A DNA stretch of 64,000 nt from Eremophila alpestris peregrina (GCA_009792885.1 WMCF01000025.1:12082327-12146326); one strand, 5' to 3'; shown: positions 37,922 to 51,137, counted from the first letter of the stretch. Notes: generated by a model not told the origin, from the sequence alone. Numbers and translations: made by a program.

Positions 37922-38335
37922 TTAAAATAGCTCTAAAATATTGTTTGGGAAAGCTGTTGAAAAAGTCAACTGAATTCTGTGTCTGCTAGTAATATTTGGG
38001 CATTTATTAATGTTCTCTGGGATCCAAGGTTGGTTGGTAATATTGAGAAAATCCACAAAGTCTTCTTTCAGTCCAACTGGCAGGGCTATGTTCCTGCAAA
38101 GAACAGTGGAAGCTTTATCATATTGTGATGCACACACAAGTACACAGATCCAGAGCTTGATGAGTTCCCATGTCCCATAGTGTACATGCATTTTCCCTGG
38201 ATCAGACTTTCCAGATGTTGAACCTGTCTCTTTGTGCTGTATTTCCTGTTGCTGAATCTCATACATGTCAAACCCTTTTGATTCAAAGAAATGATGAAAG
38301 AGTTTTTCTATGTGTCTTGGGTTTTGGCTGATCCT
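37922..38335 (-). CDS. Possible terminal exon, unidentified product
   Basis: On the minus strand a frame of 137 codons plus stop opens directly after an acceptor-like pyrimidine stretch ending TTTAG (38340-38336) and closes with TAA at 37924-37922. The predicted peptide starts with a helical-looking segment (EKLFHHFFESKGFDMYEIQ, first quarter). A hydrophobic stretch follows (LWICVLVCA, roughly residues 58-66), and two NIT glycosylation-type sites lie in the last third. The amino-acid make-up looks protein-like, but I recognise no family. I see no good internal donor and no nearby polyadenylation signal. By my rough estimate an open frame this long is expected about once per window by chance. 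Confidence 0.15.
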   Translation of the reverse strand, partial: RISQNPRHIEKLFHHFFESKGFDMYEIQQQEIQHKETGSTSGKSDPGKMHVHYGTWELIKLWICVLVCASQYDKASTVLCRNIALPVGLKEDFVDFLNITNQPWIPENINKCPNITSRHRIQLTFSTAFPNNILELF

Positions 38336-39081
38336 CTAAATGAAAAACCATTTCCATGTTTACAACATGTTTGTTGTAGCAGCAAGAACTTATAATGTCA
38401 TTATGCAAACTAATATCACAACCCTCCTGGATCAACTCTTTATCCTGTTTACTCTCTTCTCTCTAGAAAATATTTTGATTTTGTTTCTGTTTTTTGTTTT
38501 TAGTCTAAACCCAAAACTTTTAGTGACACACTGGTTTTCTGTTACCTGTCTGTGCACTTCTAGATAGGAAGGTCCAGGGCAGGGGAATTACTTTCTCTTC
38601 TTCAGTTTTGGCTGTCATTCAAAGTTAATTGCTTTTGCACTATGAGAGGTATCACCTCCACTTGGATGAAACTCTTTTTTAGGTTGTCTTTGGTTGCTCT
38701 GCTGGAACTTCCTAGACAGGGTTGAAGTATCAAGTTCCAACTTCAAAAGGAACTCCTGAAGTAATTCTGATGATTGAAATAGAAAAATTATATGCCATTC
38801 ACAAAACAAAGGTGTGACTCGGAGGCAAACGAAACCTGCTACTTCAGGTGTTGAAAGATACTCTGATGGTAAACTAGAAAATTGACAATGTCCAACTATT
38901 ATTTTTCATCTCTTATGAAAACAATCATATCTCCATATAGGAGAGAAACCTAACACTATTATCCTGAGTACGAATTTATGAACTGCATAGCAGAGTTGAG
39001 ATATTTTATCTCTTTGGAGGGAGTTTAACACCACTTTGTGCTTTTAAATAATACTTCACCATAACACTTGCACACACTTTG
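38336..39081. other. Unique noncoding DNA
   Basis: Nothing recognisable is present on either strand. Confidence 0.5.
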
Positions 39082-39109
39082 TTTTTCTTCCTTAAGAAAG
39101 GAAGAAAAA
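39082..39109. repeat. Perfect hairpin, 12-bp arms
   Basis: TTTTTCTTCCTT (39082-39093) and its exact reverse complement (39098-39109) flank a four-base loop AAGA. The arms are homopyrimidine and homopurine, so the feature may simply reflect an A/T-biased tract. Confidence 0.85.
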
Positions 39110-42100
39110 GAAAAAACCTCTGGGTAGAGGGAGTTGAGCTGTACACTTATAGAATTGGCCATCTCATTGATGTGTTTAAATCAGGGTAATTCCATGAATT
39201 TATAGCAGCTGGGCATCTGGCACGGAGATTTGGCTAATCTGGGACCCAAGCTTTGATAGACAAGGAATTCTCATCAAAGCATTTGAAGCTCACATTCTTT
39301 TTTTTAATTAGGAAGCATCTGCAAAAATGGGCTCGAGAAAGCTGAGTGGTTTTCTTTTCTTCACAATTTCTTTTCCTGTATTGTAGCAAAGTTATATGGA
39401 CCTTTTAGATCTATTTCTTATTTGAGACCTACCACCTCCCTCTATTTGCAAAAAAAAGTAGTAAAGTGTGTTTATTCTTCCTCTGGGACTCTCAAAAAAG
39501 GGCACAGAGATAACTGTGTTTCAAGGAGCTTACATTGTCATAAATTCAGCAGAATTTGGTTCATGCTCTCCTCATTTTACTAGCCCTCAGTTTCAGAACC
39601 CTATTTAATTATTTACTCAACTAATTTCCTTCTTCCAGTAGTAATGGTCTCTCTGATCCATGGAAAGAGGAGAACAGCTACAGAATCAATTTCTTCTGCA
39701 TTTTTGAATTCTGTGAATAGCTCTGAAATGGCAATGTGATTAATCAAGGCACTTAACTGTCAAATACTGGGTTTATATGGCAGTAAAGTGAGAGCTTTTA
39801 TATGCTAGAATTCAGAAACACACAGCCAGCCAAATTACATGTGTGTAAATCTGTGTGTGTAAGTCTTTGTGTGTATATAGCAAAACACCAAATCAAATAT
39901 TAAATAAAAAAGGCTTCAGACAGTGTTTTATTCTACTTTTCCCAGATGGGCTGAATTCCCACAATGGGAGGAATGTCAAAAATTAATTGAAAGAGAGTAA
40001 AAACTGATCCAGAGCAGTTTTACAGAGATGACACAGAATTACAAAACAAAACAAGGTCTTCTACCTTCTAAGAAATATGCAGAAATTTTGTAATTGCTTT
40101 CAGTCATTTATCTTTGTTGTCTTGCTGCACACAGAATGGTAACAATGTCTTAATATTGCTATTTGCATATTTATTTCATATATATATTCGCACGTCTGTG
40201 TGTGTGAATGTTCCACATAATGATAAAAATTTCTGTTTTTCAGAGCAAAACTACCCCTATGTCACACCTAAATATTGCATTCAATTAAGTAGTATAATTC
40301 TTGTTTTATATTTCTTTTGGCTTAGGACTTACAGTTTTCAGAAATGTACATTTTTATGACACTGAATCAAGAGCTGGGGCAGCTGAAGAGTGGTCACACA
40401 TCTGTCCTGCCACCCCTATTAAAGCCGGAGGTCACGATATTCTGAAGCTGCTTAAACTCAACTATGAAACCCCAATCCTTAAGAGTTTAAACATGGGTTT
40501 GATTTGATGCATGGGAGCACTAGAGGAGCCAATGGGATGGCTTTTGATTGGTGAAGGTAGACAGGTGTGCAAGCCTTGCCAGCAGTAGGTTCCTTGGAAT
40601 GAATGCCCTTGTCTCATTTCATGGAACAGGTGATAGAATGAAGTCTAGTATGCTACTGTCCCACTCACTGTTCTAAACAAAAAATTGTAATGTAGCTCTG
40701 GCTACTGAGAAATACTTGGATAATACACCTGGAAGCAGGCCATGTTGCTTATAGTGGAAGGAAGGAGGGAATAGCCATGGGTAACTGGAGGGATTAGTGA
40801 GTGTATTTTAAGTGCTTGAGAAGTTCTGGGCAGCTGATGTTTTAATAAATTTTCAGAGATTTGTTATAGTATGTGTCAGCCTCTATGACACATTTTATCT
40901 TGGAGCAATGTCAGAAGAGGATGTCTTGAAAGAAAATTCAGCTGCAGTGATTAAACAAATCATTCAGTGAACATAAAAGCAGGTACCAGGAGATTTGGAA
41001 CAGTACTGAAATATATAATGAAAAGGGACTTGTAAGAAGGCGAGGAATTTTACTTGTAATCTATGAGTAAAACGACACATGAAAAATGCTGAATTAGACC
41101 CTTTCTGGCCTACTGAAATGATTAAAGCTGTTAGAAATATAGGTATTGCTACTTTGTTCATTAGGAATCTTGGTTGACTAAAGAAGAAAGAGAAGTTTCA
41201 TTTGCCTGGGTGAAAATCCTCTTTGAGAAAAATTTGGCAAGCTCTCGTGAAAAGCATTAAAGAATGAAAGCTTTTTAATTTTTTTAGTGAAGGCATATTT
41301 TCTTCAACATCCATTTTGCTGGTGGCACAAAGCTTTTGGTAAGAAAGTTTGGAGCGAAGTATTTGGTTGAAGCTTATCTTTGTCTTCACAGATTTTTTTT
41401 CTTTTGTGCTCACTATTGCGACAGAAAGCTCCCTAGCAGCTTCTTTTCTGATTTGTTGTCTCTGGTGAAATTGCAGGGAGTTGTTTGTCCTCTAACCTCC
41501 TCTAATCACTCAATAGCGTAAGTGTCTCATTCCCTGATGTTTCCCATAAATGAATGGATAGAAGAATAGACTTTTTTTTGGTGCTGTTTCGTCTTTTCCT
41601 GTGACTGAATTTCATTAACTCCTACACTGTTAACATTACAGGTTTGTATCTAATTCATTGTTAAGTCTGTGCAACGAAACATGTCTTTAACTATTGTCTT
41701 CTACTTAGAATTATTTTCAAATTTAAGGAAATATTAAGTATTGTAATCAGCTCTTTACTAGACTTGAAATCTTGCTGTCAAGAGGACATTCTCTTAAATA
41801 TAAAAAACTGTTCACTAGCACATCACGATTAGCATTATACAAATTGTCACGAAGACATCAGTCATTGAATCAACTTTTATTCATGCTCTTTTTTTAATGG
41901 ATAGACTGACTGTGTGTGGCCTTGGAAACCTCATTTGCTCTACTAGAATGATCTCAAACAGGATTTGAATTTAGGCATGAATGAGAATTTAAACCAAAGT
42001 GCAGCAGATCTGACTTTGTATAGTAAGTATTAGGAGAAAGATGTTTTTACTGACTCAGAAAGAAGCAGAATCAGCTGTTTTCTGAGCAGTTTCCAAGAAC

Positions 42101-43217
42101 ATCTTGGTGATCCCCAGGTCAAATCAGAAAATTGCTTGATTTCTGCAAATGCTGAAAGGTCATCCACAGCTTTTAGATGGTCTTTTTCTGTCAGTGTCCA
42201 TTCAATTTTACCTCTTATTCCATTACATACCTTGCATGTTATATGGGCAAATCATACATGCAGTTTTATCCCTTGTATAGATTAAACATGGTGGATACTA
42301 TCCACAGGACAAATCTTTATTTGTTGCCTGGGAAGTTCCATGTGTCAAGCAGAAGAAGTGATAAAAATAAGGAAAAGACAAATGAGGACTCTAAACTGCA
42401 GCACAAAGAAAAGCACAATAGGCTCTGCCGTTTTGTTAGGTGGTTCTGGTTAATTCCTGAATCTTTCCCAGTGACAGCCAGCAAGAACAGAACTTGGCAT
42501 GGCAGCCTGTCTAGGCAGAGAGATAAGCCATGATCATTGGTTGAAATCCTGGTCTCACAGACCTCTTTTTCAGTGAGAGTAGGGCTTGATCCATGTCAAA
42601 TTTCATGCATTCTACTTTTCCAGTGTGAATGGGGAGGTCCTGTGTGTTCATGAGAAACAGATTGCCCTGCAAGAAATGTGTTAGGCAGCATGGATTCTCA
42701 TAACTTAACCTGGTTAGAGTTTCCATCATTGCAATGTAGATTTTGGTGTGATCCATTTGAAGCCAGCTGAGCTTCATAGAATTAAGGTGTATGTGGTGAG
42801 GATCTGATCCTTAAACTTCCATTGCAGCAGCCAAAATAAGAGGTTCTTTTCTATTAAATGTAAACATCTTGTAAATGTGGAAAGGGTGTTGATTAGAATC
42901 CTGATTCTGAAATAAGATATTTTTCTAATTCTGTGTGGAATAATCAAGGCTCTTTTGTTCATATTTCTAGGTATCTAATCAAGCTATTCTACTGTCTTGA
43001 TTTTTTTAGATAGGTAATTTTGGGAGTAGAGGACAGGGTTGATATTTTTATAGAACAATTTCCAGCTGCATCAAGAGGAAAAAAGTTTTTACCTGGAAAA
43101 CTTTTCTGAAATTTGATTTATTTCCATACCCATAATACTGTAAAACAATTATTCTGATTTTTCTCTGAGATATTTCAATAATTTTATTGTTCATTTCTAG
43201 AGAAGCTTCAAGCGTGT
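39110..43217. other. Unique noncoding DNA, no gene seen
   Basis: No recognisable gene or transposon is present. A plus-strand frame of 118 codons at 42177-42533 is unrecognised. Degenerate GT-rich stretches lie near 39840-39880 and 40180-40207. Confidence 0.5.
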
Positions 43218-43219
43218 GG

Positions 43220-43440
43220 AAAAAAAAAAAAAACAATAAAAACTGCCTTTCTCATTCCTCCCCCAGATGTGCCACTTTAATACTTGATTATTTACAGGAG
43301 ATAATCCCAGAACATGGAAAAAAAAAAAACCCAACCAAAAAAAAACCAACCAAAACCCCCCCCCAAATTTCACCTTATTTTATTTTGTTTGCATGGGGGA
43401 GATAGTAAATTGTCTGTTAAAACAAACAAACAAACAAACA
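43220..43440. repeat. Cluster of A-rich and A/C-rich simple repeats
   Basis: Within about 220 bp there is a run of A (43220-43233), an A/C-rich tract with CCAACC units and a run of nine C (43318-43367), and a clean (AAAC)n microsatellite (43419-43440). The style resembles the tract at 2031-2110. Confidence 0.85.
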
Positions 43441-43932
43441 TATATACCCTAGTGAAGTGGCTTTAGGTTAGGGACTAAAAGAGCTTTTTTAAAAGGTTTT
43501 GGATATTTTTAGACCATTTTGCATGAGCCAAAACAAGATTTTAAAAAATTTCATTAAAGAAATAAATCTACAGGTTGCAGGATGTATCTCACATATTATA
43601 AGATTTTTGGAATGTCATTTATCAAAGCATATGATGACAGTATGTCATAAGACATTAAATGTTAGGACTAGAAATGTTAAGTCAATACTGAAATTGAAAT
43701 GATTATAAGAATTTGTTCATGGACAATGGAAATAAAGCTCAAATTAGCTATTATTTATCATCAAGCTCTAAAATACTGGACATAAGTTTATCTTGTCTAA
43801 TCTCTTATTTGCAATATTTAACACAGACTTTGTGCAGTCATAGAAATCTGTATATTTTCTTCAATTTCACTTTATGTATTTTTTGCTGTTTAGTCTTTCC
43901 GAGTTTATCAGAGCCCTACAGCTCAGTCACTT

Positions 43933-43951
43933 TTCCTTCCTTCCTTCCTTT
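43933..43951. repeat. (TTCC)n microsatellite
   Basis: Four to five TTCC units lie in a pyrimidine-only stretch. Confidence 0.85.
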
Positions 43952-44757
43952 CTTCAAATGAGTGTTGGCTTGCATAAATCACAACATTTTCCCCCTCTGG
44001 GGCTTATTTGAATATTGCCATTGTCCTTTTTGTAGAAAAGCCACAGATAATGCTGTCTTGATGACCTGGCTTCTTGTTAAGGAACACAGCGATGTTTAGT
44101 CTCTTAGCATTGCCCCTGGGCGATTTCTTTGCCAAAAAAAGTGGAGGATACACCAATTTCCTTAAGAAGAGATGTTCACAAGGAGAGATCCCTCTTTGAA
44201 AAACTCAGAGGTGCCACTAGACCAAAGATTTTTCCTCTCCCCATTAAATATGTCTTAAAGCCATTTCATACATTAGATCTCTGTTTTTGCGGAAAATCTC
44301 ACCCTGAGTTCTGAGCCATCAGCAGCCTAAGATTTATTACATCAACACCTGTTGCTGTAACAATACCTCCCACAGTTTCACCAGCAATAATGTTACACTA
44401 GAAGCAACAGGAATGCAATAGAAACACCTTTAATCTCAATGGAAAAATATTTTGTCACCAGGTTGAGGATCTGACTGCTGCTCCATTTCAACAGAATTTA
44501 ATGTAGGCTTTATTTTAGTGCAATTACTTATATTTTAGACTAGATCTGCCTTAAGATGTGCACATAATTAAAATTACATGATATCTGGCCATGGAAATAT
44601 TTCCAAGCTTGACCTCGACCATTAGGAAGCTAAATTCTGAGGCTCTTAACTTAGAAGAAGAAAAAAAAAATTAAATGAGAATTTCCCTGAATAACTTCAC
44701 TGCCATTTTTTTCTTCTTTGGATTCATTAGGAATGTCAGTTAGATAATCAGTATCAT

Positions 44758-44760
<3 letters not shown>
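43952..44760. other. Unique noncoding DNA
   Basis: I see nothing recognisable here. Confidence 0.5.

Positions 44761-44842
<82 letters not shown>
44761..44842. repeat. Homopolymer T run of 82 bases
   Basis: There are eighty-two consecutive Ts, preceded by a short pyrimidine lead (ATCTC) and followed by GGTAGG. No retroposed body adjoins it. It lies about 0.54 kb before the assembly gap, so its length may be inaccurate. Confidence 0.95.
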
Positions 44843-44843
<1 letters not shown>

Positions 44844-45377
44844 GTAGGAAAGCTCTGTTACTCAGAAACAGTCTTACCTAAGTTCAAGAAGCCTCTTATA
44901 GAAGTCTACAACTCTAAACAAGGTATCTTAGAATAATCCAGGTGAGGAATACTGTCTTTTCTTCAGAGTGCAATGAGTACAAACAGCCTGGAAGCTGAAG
45001 TAACAGCTGCAATTTATATGAGGCAGTCACACAGAGGAGGAAATATAAGACTAATTGCTAGAGAACTGTATAGGTCCATGTTAAAAATGTCTAAACTAGT
45101 GACACTTCCTTGATTTAGTTGAAAACGCTGTTGTTGCAAGGCAAAAGCAAAGAAATCACAATGCACAGCTCCAAGATTTCTTTTTTATTTTGAGCTTTTC
45201 TTTGCTTTTCCCTTTTCTCTGAAACTAAAAAGAAAAAAAGGGGGGGAAAGCCGGTTTCCCATAACACTCGGCCCCTTTTAAATGTCCTGTAGCATTGCAA
45301 CAACATAATTAGTATGATTGTCCTAGGGTGACTGTATGATGCTCCTATCCCCAAAATCGTCTGTTCTGTCTGTGTTA

Positions 45378-45822
45378 NNNNNNNNNNNNNNNNNNNNNNN
45401 NNNNNNNNNNNNNNNNNNNNNNNNNNNNNNNNNNNNNNNNNNNNNNNNNNNNNNNNNNNNNNNNNNNNNNNNNNNNNNNNNNNNNNNNNNNNNNNNNNNN
45501 NNNNNNNNNNNNNNNNNNNNNNNNNNNNNNNNNNNNNNNNNNNNNNNNNNNNNNNNNNNNNNNNNNNNNNNNNNNNNNNNNNNNNNNNNNNNNNNNNNNN
45601 NNNNNNNNNNNNNNNNNNNNNNNNNNNNNNNNNNNNNNNNNNNNNNNNNNNNNNNNNNNNNNNNNNNNNNNNNNNNNNNNNNNNNNNNNNNNNNNNNNNN
45701 NNNNNNNNNNNNNNNNNNNNNNNNNNNNNNNNNNNNNNNNNNNNNNNNNNNNNNNNNNNNNNNNNNNNNNNNNNNNNNNNNNNNNNNNNNNNNNNNNNNN
45801 NNNNNNNNNNNNNNNNNNNNNN
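45378..45822. other. Assembly gap (445 Ns)
   Basis: There are 445 undetermined bases. The odd length implies an estimated rather than a nominal gap size. The three long open frames crossing it exist only because Ns carry no stops, and they should not be annotated. Confidence 0.99.
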
Positions 45823-47159
45823 GAGGTTTCCTCCCAAAATTTGCCCTAAACCAAGACAATGATATAAGATGTTTTACCCAAGTTGATTTTGATTTGACTT
45901 GCTGATGCCACTACTAACTTTTTAAAACTCTTAAACCAACAATATGAATGAAGAGAGCAGCCTTATTTTTAACATAAAAAAACCCCTCTGCTTGGTGGAG
46001 ACTGAGTGCAGGAATGATTGGGCACAAATATGTTTTACTTATAACTGCTCTGACTTTAACAAGCATATCTATACTTGTGCAAGATTGGGTGTAATTTCTA
46101 AACAACGATTTCCAAGAAAATTTTGGCTTTGAACATTTTAAAATGTGTTTTGCTATTTTATTCACAAAGTATAGACATTACAACTCACTGCTAAAGGAGA
46201 CTGCTATATTAGCCTTTGGAAACCTCTGTATAAGGAGCTCAGTTTCATGTCATATGAATTTCAGTGAAGCAGCCACAGTCCAGTGAAATTCCATCTTAAA
46301 ACTCGAGGGGTTTTTGCACCAATATCATTGCATTGATTACCTTGCATCTGAAAGAAAAAAAGGATCTTTCAGAAGAAAAAAAAACAACTGTCACACACTT
46401 TCATAATATTGCCTGACATTATGAGTTGCATTCTCATGTTGGCTGTCGTGGGATAAAGCCAGAATGATTCCCTTGACGTCAGAACAGTTACACGAGAAAG
46501 TGAGGTGCTTCTGAGGAAAAGAGAACTGTTACACTTGTTATTCTGATTATGGCAAGAATCTCATGGAATTCTGTGAGAATCACATAATATGGTCTATATC
46601 ACAAGGGAACATGTTTTCCTTCTTCCATTAGCAGCCTAACAAATGGTGTCTCTCAGATGCTGCCAACACCATGACATATCTTCCTGAAATTACATGATCT
46701 CATTCCAAACAGTTTAGATTTGGTACAAAATCTCATGGTTCTGGTCCCTGTTCTGTCACTGCATTTTATTCTACTACTCCTTCACATGTGCATACCATCC
46801 TTCCCTCCACAAGCATAAACCAGCTCTGGATTAGTGATTGCTCATTGGATCAGTACACAGACCAGTGCAAATCCTGATGTGGTCATTTATGTTTTGCCAA
46901 TCACCAGCAACTGAAAAGATGTAGCAGAAATGAGAATCACTTCAGCTAAATTATAAATAATACTTAAATTAGTCATATAAATGATCTGCAAACAATAATT
47001 TAATAATATTGACCAGAATGGAGGAAAAAGGAGGTTCATCAAGATTCCAGCCAAAAATAGGCTAATGCCCTGATGTTACCTTTTCTTCCAAGAGTGGTAT
47101 TTTTTAAACTGTCACAATGTACCTCCAATCAGAGAAAAAACTCCAAGTACCAAGTAAAC
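45823..47159. other. Unique noncoding DNA after the gap
   Basis: Nothing recognisable is present on either strand. Confidence 0.5.
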
Positions 47160-47332
47160 TCCTTTTACCAAGTAAAAGGAAAAATAGCTTGGGAAAATAC
47201 TTTGCTGTTTTACAAGAGGTCTGATTGATACGTCTTACATGATCCACTACTGACTCTTTCTGTCATGATCAAGCAAAAAAAAAAAAAAAAAGAAACAAAA
47301 ACAACCTTCAAGCCCATAAAGATGGGCTTGAA
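47160..47332. repeat. Two short perfect hairpins and an A run
   Basis: The first hairpin has 9-bp arms (47160-47168 and 47172-47180) around a three-base loop. The second has 11-bp arms, TTCAAGCCCAT (47307-47317) and its complement (47322-47332), around AAAG. Between them lies an 18-base A-rich run (about 47274-47292). These are read directly; no function is claimed. Confidence 0.85.
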
Positions 47333-50300
47333 AAATAAAAGGCAATAACACCTATTAGACAATAAATTATTTATAAACCACAGCATCTCCCACAGAGCCA
47401 GAAATTTAAATAAAAACATTGAAAATGTCACTGTTATACTTCCTCTGTATCAGTAAAGTTTACACATAATGTGCTAGTCTGATCACTTTTGAGCACTCCT
47501 ACTCCTCATAGTCTTTAGCTTGTTGTCTGTTAAAGTAGCAAATTAGTCATAGATTTTTATTGAGACAATATTGTTTAACCCTCATAGAGAAGAGCAGATG
47601 GTTTGGAAGGCACCTACCCATGGCAAAGATAATAATTTGTGTTAATGGTTACTTTAATTTCTGTCAGTGAGGATTTGAGATTATGAGTGTATTGAAACAC
47701 ATTTTTGGCCACCAATTTAAAGCATTTTTTGGCATTCTGGCTCTTGATTGTGTAAAGAGTAAAAAGATATATTTTTTTACGATAACAATTTAGGAGAAAA
47801 AGAGTTACACACTAGCTTTCCATCGATACCAGCTCCTCTGTGCCATTCTCAGTGCAGAACCACAGCTTCACTGAACAGATCCAACCACAGCTTTCAGCTT
47901 TCTCCCAGGAATTTTTATCCTTTCTCTCAGGACGGCTCCTGACATAAACTATTCTGACAATGCTCTTTGGACTCATCTGGTCATATAATGGGCAAGTTCC
48001 TCAGAGGCCTTTCTCAGCTAAGGAGGGACCTTCTGCAGGTTGAGAGTGTCTCACTTTCACTACTGACAGGGCAGGGAAATGCAGACAAACCTTCCAACAC
48101 TCTTTCTGGTTTCTAAGTGTTTATATTGCCTTGGGAATGGCAGGGTCTCTTCTCACCTGAAATTTACCACAGAGCACCACTCCAGAGAAGTGAAAAAGAA
48201 CTTATTTATTCAAATGAAGTCAGCATTTGTATTGCTTCTATTCTCTCCAAGACATTCTTGGATGTCTTCAGGGCACAAAACTACAAAAAATAAACTCTGC
48301 AAGTATTCTTAAATTGAATGACCTGTCTTTCAGAGGAGTCTCTGAACAGGCATGTGTCACAAATAATCATTTTACATGGTCCACTTTATCTTGGTTGTCA
48401 AAATGTAAATTCCTCAAAATTAAGACTGTAGTTTGGTTTTGGAATAAACACACTTACTATCTTTCCAATACATATAAGTTAATCAAGAGATCCAATAGAA
48501 AAATAATGTCCTAATTAATTTAAAATAATAATCTTTATAACTCTTGGAATTGATTAAACACATGCAAACATGTATTTGCAGATGTCCCATATTTACAATA
48601 AAACCTAAAATGTTCTTCTAGTCCGAAATCTTCAACATTGAAATCTGCCTAATACATTTCTCTGTTAATGTAATGTTTATTGATTTTTTACATATTTCCC
48701 CACAAGAAAGAAATGCAGCCCTGTATTGCCCTCTCATTGTTTTCTTAATATTTCTATGTTCTAAAAGATGACTGCAAGGTAGGATGATAAGTTCAATGGT
48801 CAAATTGAACTTCTATTTTCTCACAAAAGGATGACCTCCACACCTACCATTCCTTTGTACAGATGTTGTGCTGAAATATTAAATAAAGATTTGACAACAA
48901 ATGTTCTGTAATGATATATATCGTAAACTGTGTAACTCTTTTAATGAAAATCAGTAACTTAAAAATGACTCAACATCTATTGACTCTCTAAGAAATAAGG
49001 TTTTTTCATTTCTGCATAATGGATCACCACCCACTTCTGCTTAGGTGGATGGCAGCATTGCCATCAAAATCTGGCCATTGCCTGTTTGAAGTATGAAGTA
49101 TAATTACAAATACCTGAAGAGCTTTACAAATATTTCAGGAGGTATTTTCTTCAAATAAGTTATTTTCATTTGAAAAGAATTTTAAGTAGCTTTAGAGGAT
49201 TCCTGTGGTCCTTTGTGTTGCCCTGCATGTAAAGCTCTTTTCTGCTCATGGTTTCTAAGATTTCATCTGGAAGGAGTTAAATGAGTAAGAATCAGTTTGA
49301 AACATGCCATTTGCATGTGTTGTGTCCAGGTGGGCACAGTTCTCTCTTCCTTTACCCAGCCATACACCAAAGTAATTCAGTAAAACATTAGGCAAATTAT
49401 ATTTACATAATCCTGTACTAAGTACAAGCAGGAGTGGGTTATTCAGATGAAGGTGACAAGCTGAAAGTTGTGTTTTCAGTAAGAACTCCTTGTTACATAC
49501 CCTTTAAAACTTCTGTGTATTTCAGTCTCAGCTGGTTGACTGTGATCCCTCCACAGCCAAGATAAAAAGGCAATTGTGAAAGAAGACTCAGTCTACCTAT
49601 TTTCTTATGGTGAGTTGCCCTCATGCTCCAGTGATGAGGGAAATCTCAGGAGTTTGGGTAGGAGCTTCAATGAGGCCTCTATTACTTAGGCTGTTAACAG
49701 TCTATGAAATAAACTCATCCATTAAACACCTCCATCTGGTGTGGTGAAATTTGTTTTGCTGATCAGCTAGAGACAGGCTGGTGCAAATATTTACTTTGCA
49801 TGAGCAGTAAACATAGATGTGAATTGGGAAGAAATCTATGCTACCAAGGCAGAGGTGCTGACAAGAGTAGTGTACTTGTCTGACATTTTCATGCTTCAGA
49901 AATTGACCTATAGAAGAATATAAAATAATTTCAGGTATTTTCTCATCCCAGTTAACAAAAAAAAAAAATATCAAGACTGGCTTCTATTAAAGTAACTAAG
50001 CAAACACAAGAGAGCTACAGAATAGAGGGAGAGAAGTTTAACCTTGTAATAGATGAAGTGCTAATAATGGTTTAAAAGAGCTAATTTGAATTTCCATTTA
50101 AAAAAGTGGAAATAAGCAAGTGAGCTGAACTGCTTGTGGGATAGATAAACATCTGCTGATTTTACTTCTTCATCTATGTTACAGTTTTAGGCATTAAACT
50201 CCACTGTTTTAAGGAACTTTAAGGCTTTTGGACAGTTCTCCAAATTTCTACTAAAATGTTAAAGGTTCATTCTATTTCTGAAGCAACAGGAAATAACCCT

Positions 50301-51014
50301 AAGTATTATGAACTTTGAAATCTATGAATTATGAGCTTTAGAAATATCTTTCATTTTAGAGGCTAACAACTGAATGGGGATTGCATTTTCATTTTGTCAC
50401 AGTCTGTAGCAATGGGAACAATGCCTGAAATATATAAAAATAACATCATAGAACTTATTCTACAAGGAAGTATGAAGTTAGCATGGTGTAACTTCCAGCA
50501 AAAAGAACTCTTTTTCTCCTGCAAACCTGAGAGAAGATTTACTCTTAGAAAAAAACCAAAAATCTAACCAACCCCAAACCCCCCCAAAAAGGACTCCTAT
50601 TCTCCTCCTCTCCCACTTATTAAACTATGCTCTTAGAAACACCAGTCCAAAACATATCCCAGATCCTATGGTAGAATTCCAGGGACTGAGCAGTAGGGGT
50701 ACATTGACTGGAGGAAAGGAAAGCTGTAATAGTATTTGTTGCACACCAGTATTTTCAAGCTGTAAATCAAGCTAATTTAGCTTTCATCATCTCGGTGTAG
50801 GCACCTTTCTAGAGTGCAGTGGAGGGCAGCCCCTCGGGTCCTGAGAAGTTCTGCTGAACCAGTCTTGCTTTAGACTTTGCAGTTAGCTTGTATTTTGGCT
50901 CCATGCAGTAAAGACTTGACCCCAGTGTTCTGTCTCTGCCTGCTCAGGAGCACACACAGTCATTGTCATGATCATATTCCGGGAACTTTTAACCTGTTTC
51001 CACCTTTCCATCAG
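47333..51014. other. Unique noncoding DNA, no gene seen
   Basis: There is no recognisable gene or transposon. An isolated POU octamer ATTTGCAT occurs at 49309-49316. A C/A-rich low-complexity stretch lies near 50546-50590. Confidence 0.5.
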
Positions 51015-51137
51015 GACTGGAATCCTACTTTACATAGTGCACCTAGCACAGGTCACTCCAGTGACTCCAAATTCAAAAAGGTACAGTCAGTCTTACCTGT
51101 TCACAGCAGGATACCTCAGCTGGCAAGGAAATATAAA
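51015..51137 (+). CDS. Possible small internal exon, unidentified product
   Basis: A pyrimidine-rich acceptor-like stretch ending CCATCAG (51008-51014) is followed by 41 open codons and a strong donor-like site, AAA followed by GTAAGC (donor GT at 51138-51139). The exon would be phase 0 at both ends and 123 bp long. The encoded segment is hydrophilic, with a basic C-terminal part (LARKYK). I recognise no family. Its frame is open well beyond both splice sites, which lowers the weight of the evidence. Chance pairing of splice-like words is common at this scale. Confidence 0.17.

Noticed and set aside
42177..42533. 118-codon plus-strand open frame
   Set aside because: The composition is unremarkable, there are no paired splice signals and there is no recognisable domain.
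42859..42880. miR-30-like word TGTAAACATC
   Set aside because: The match stops after the seed region and no matching precursor stem is visible.
45115..45905. Long open frames (178-240 codons) on both strands
   Set aside because: They are open only because they cross the run of Ns at 45378-45822.
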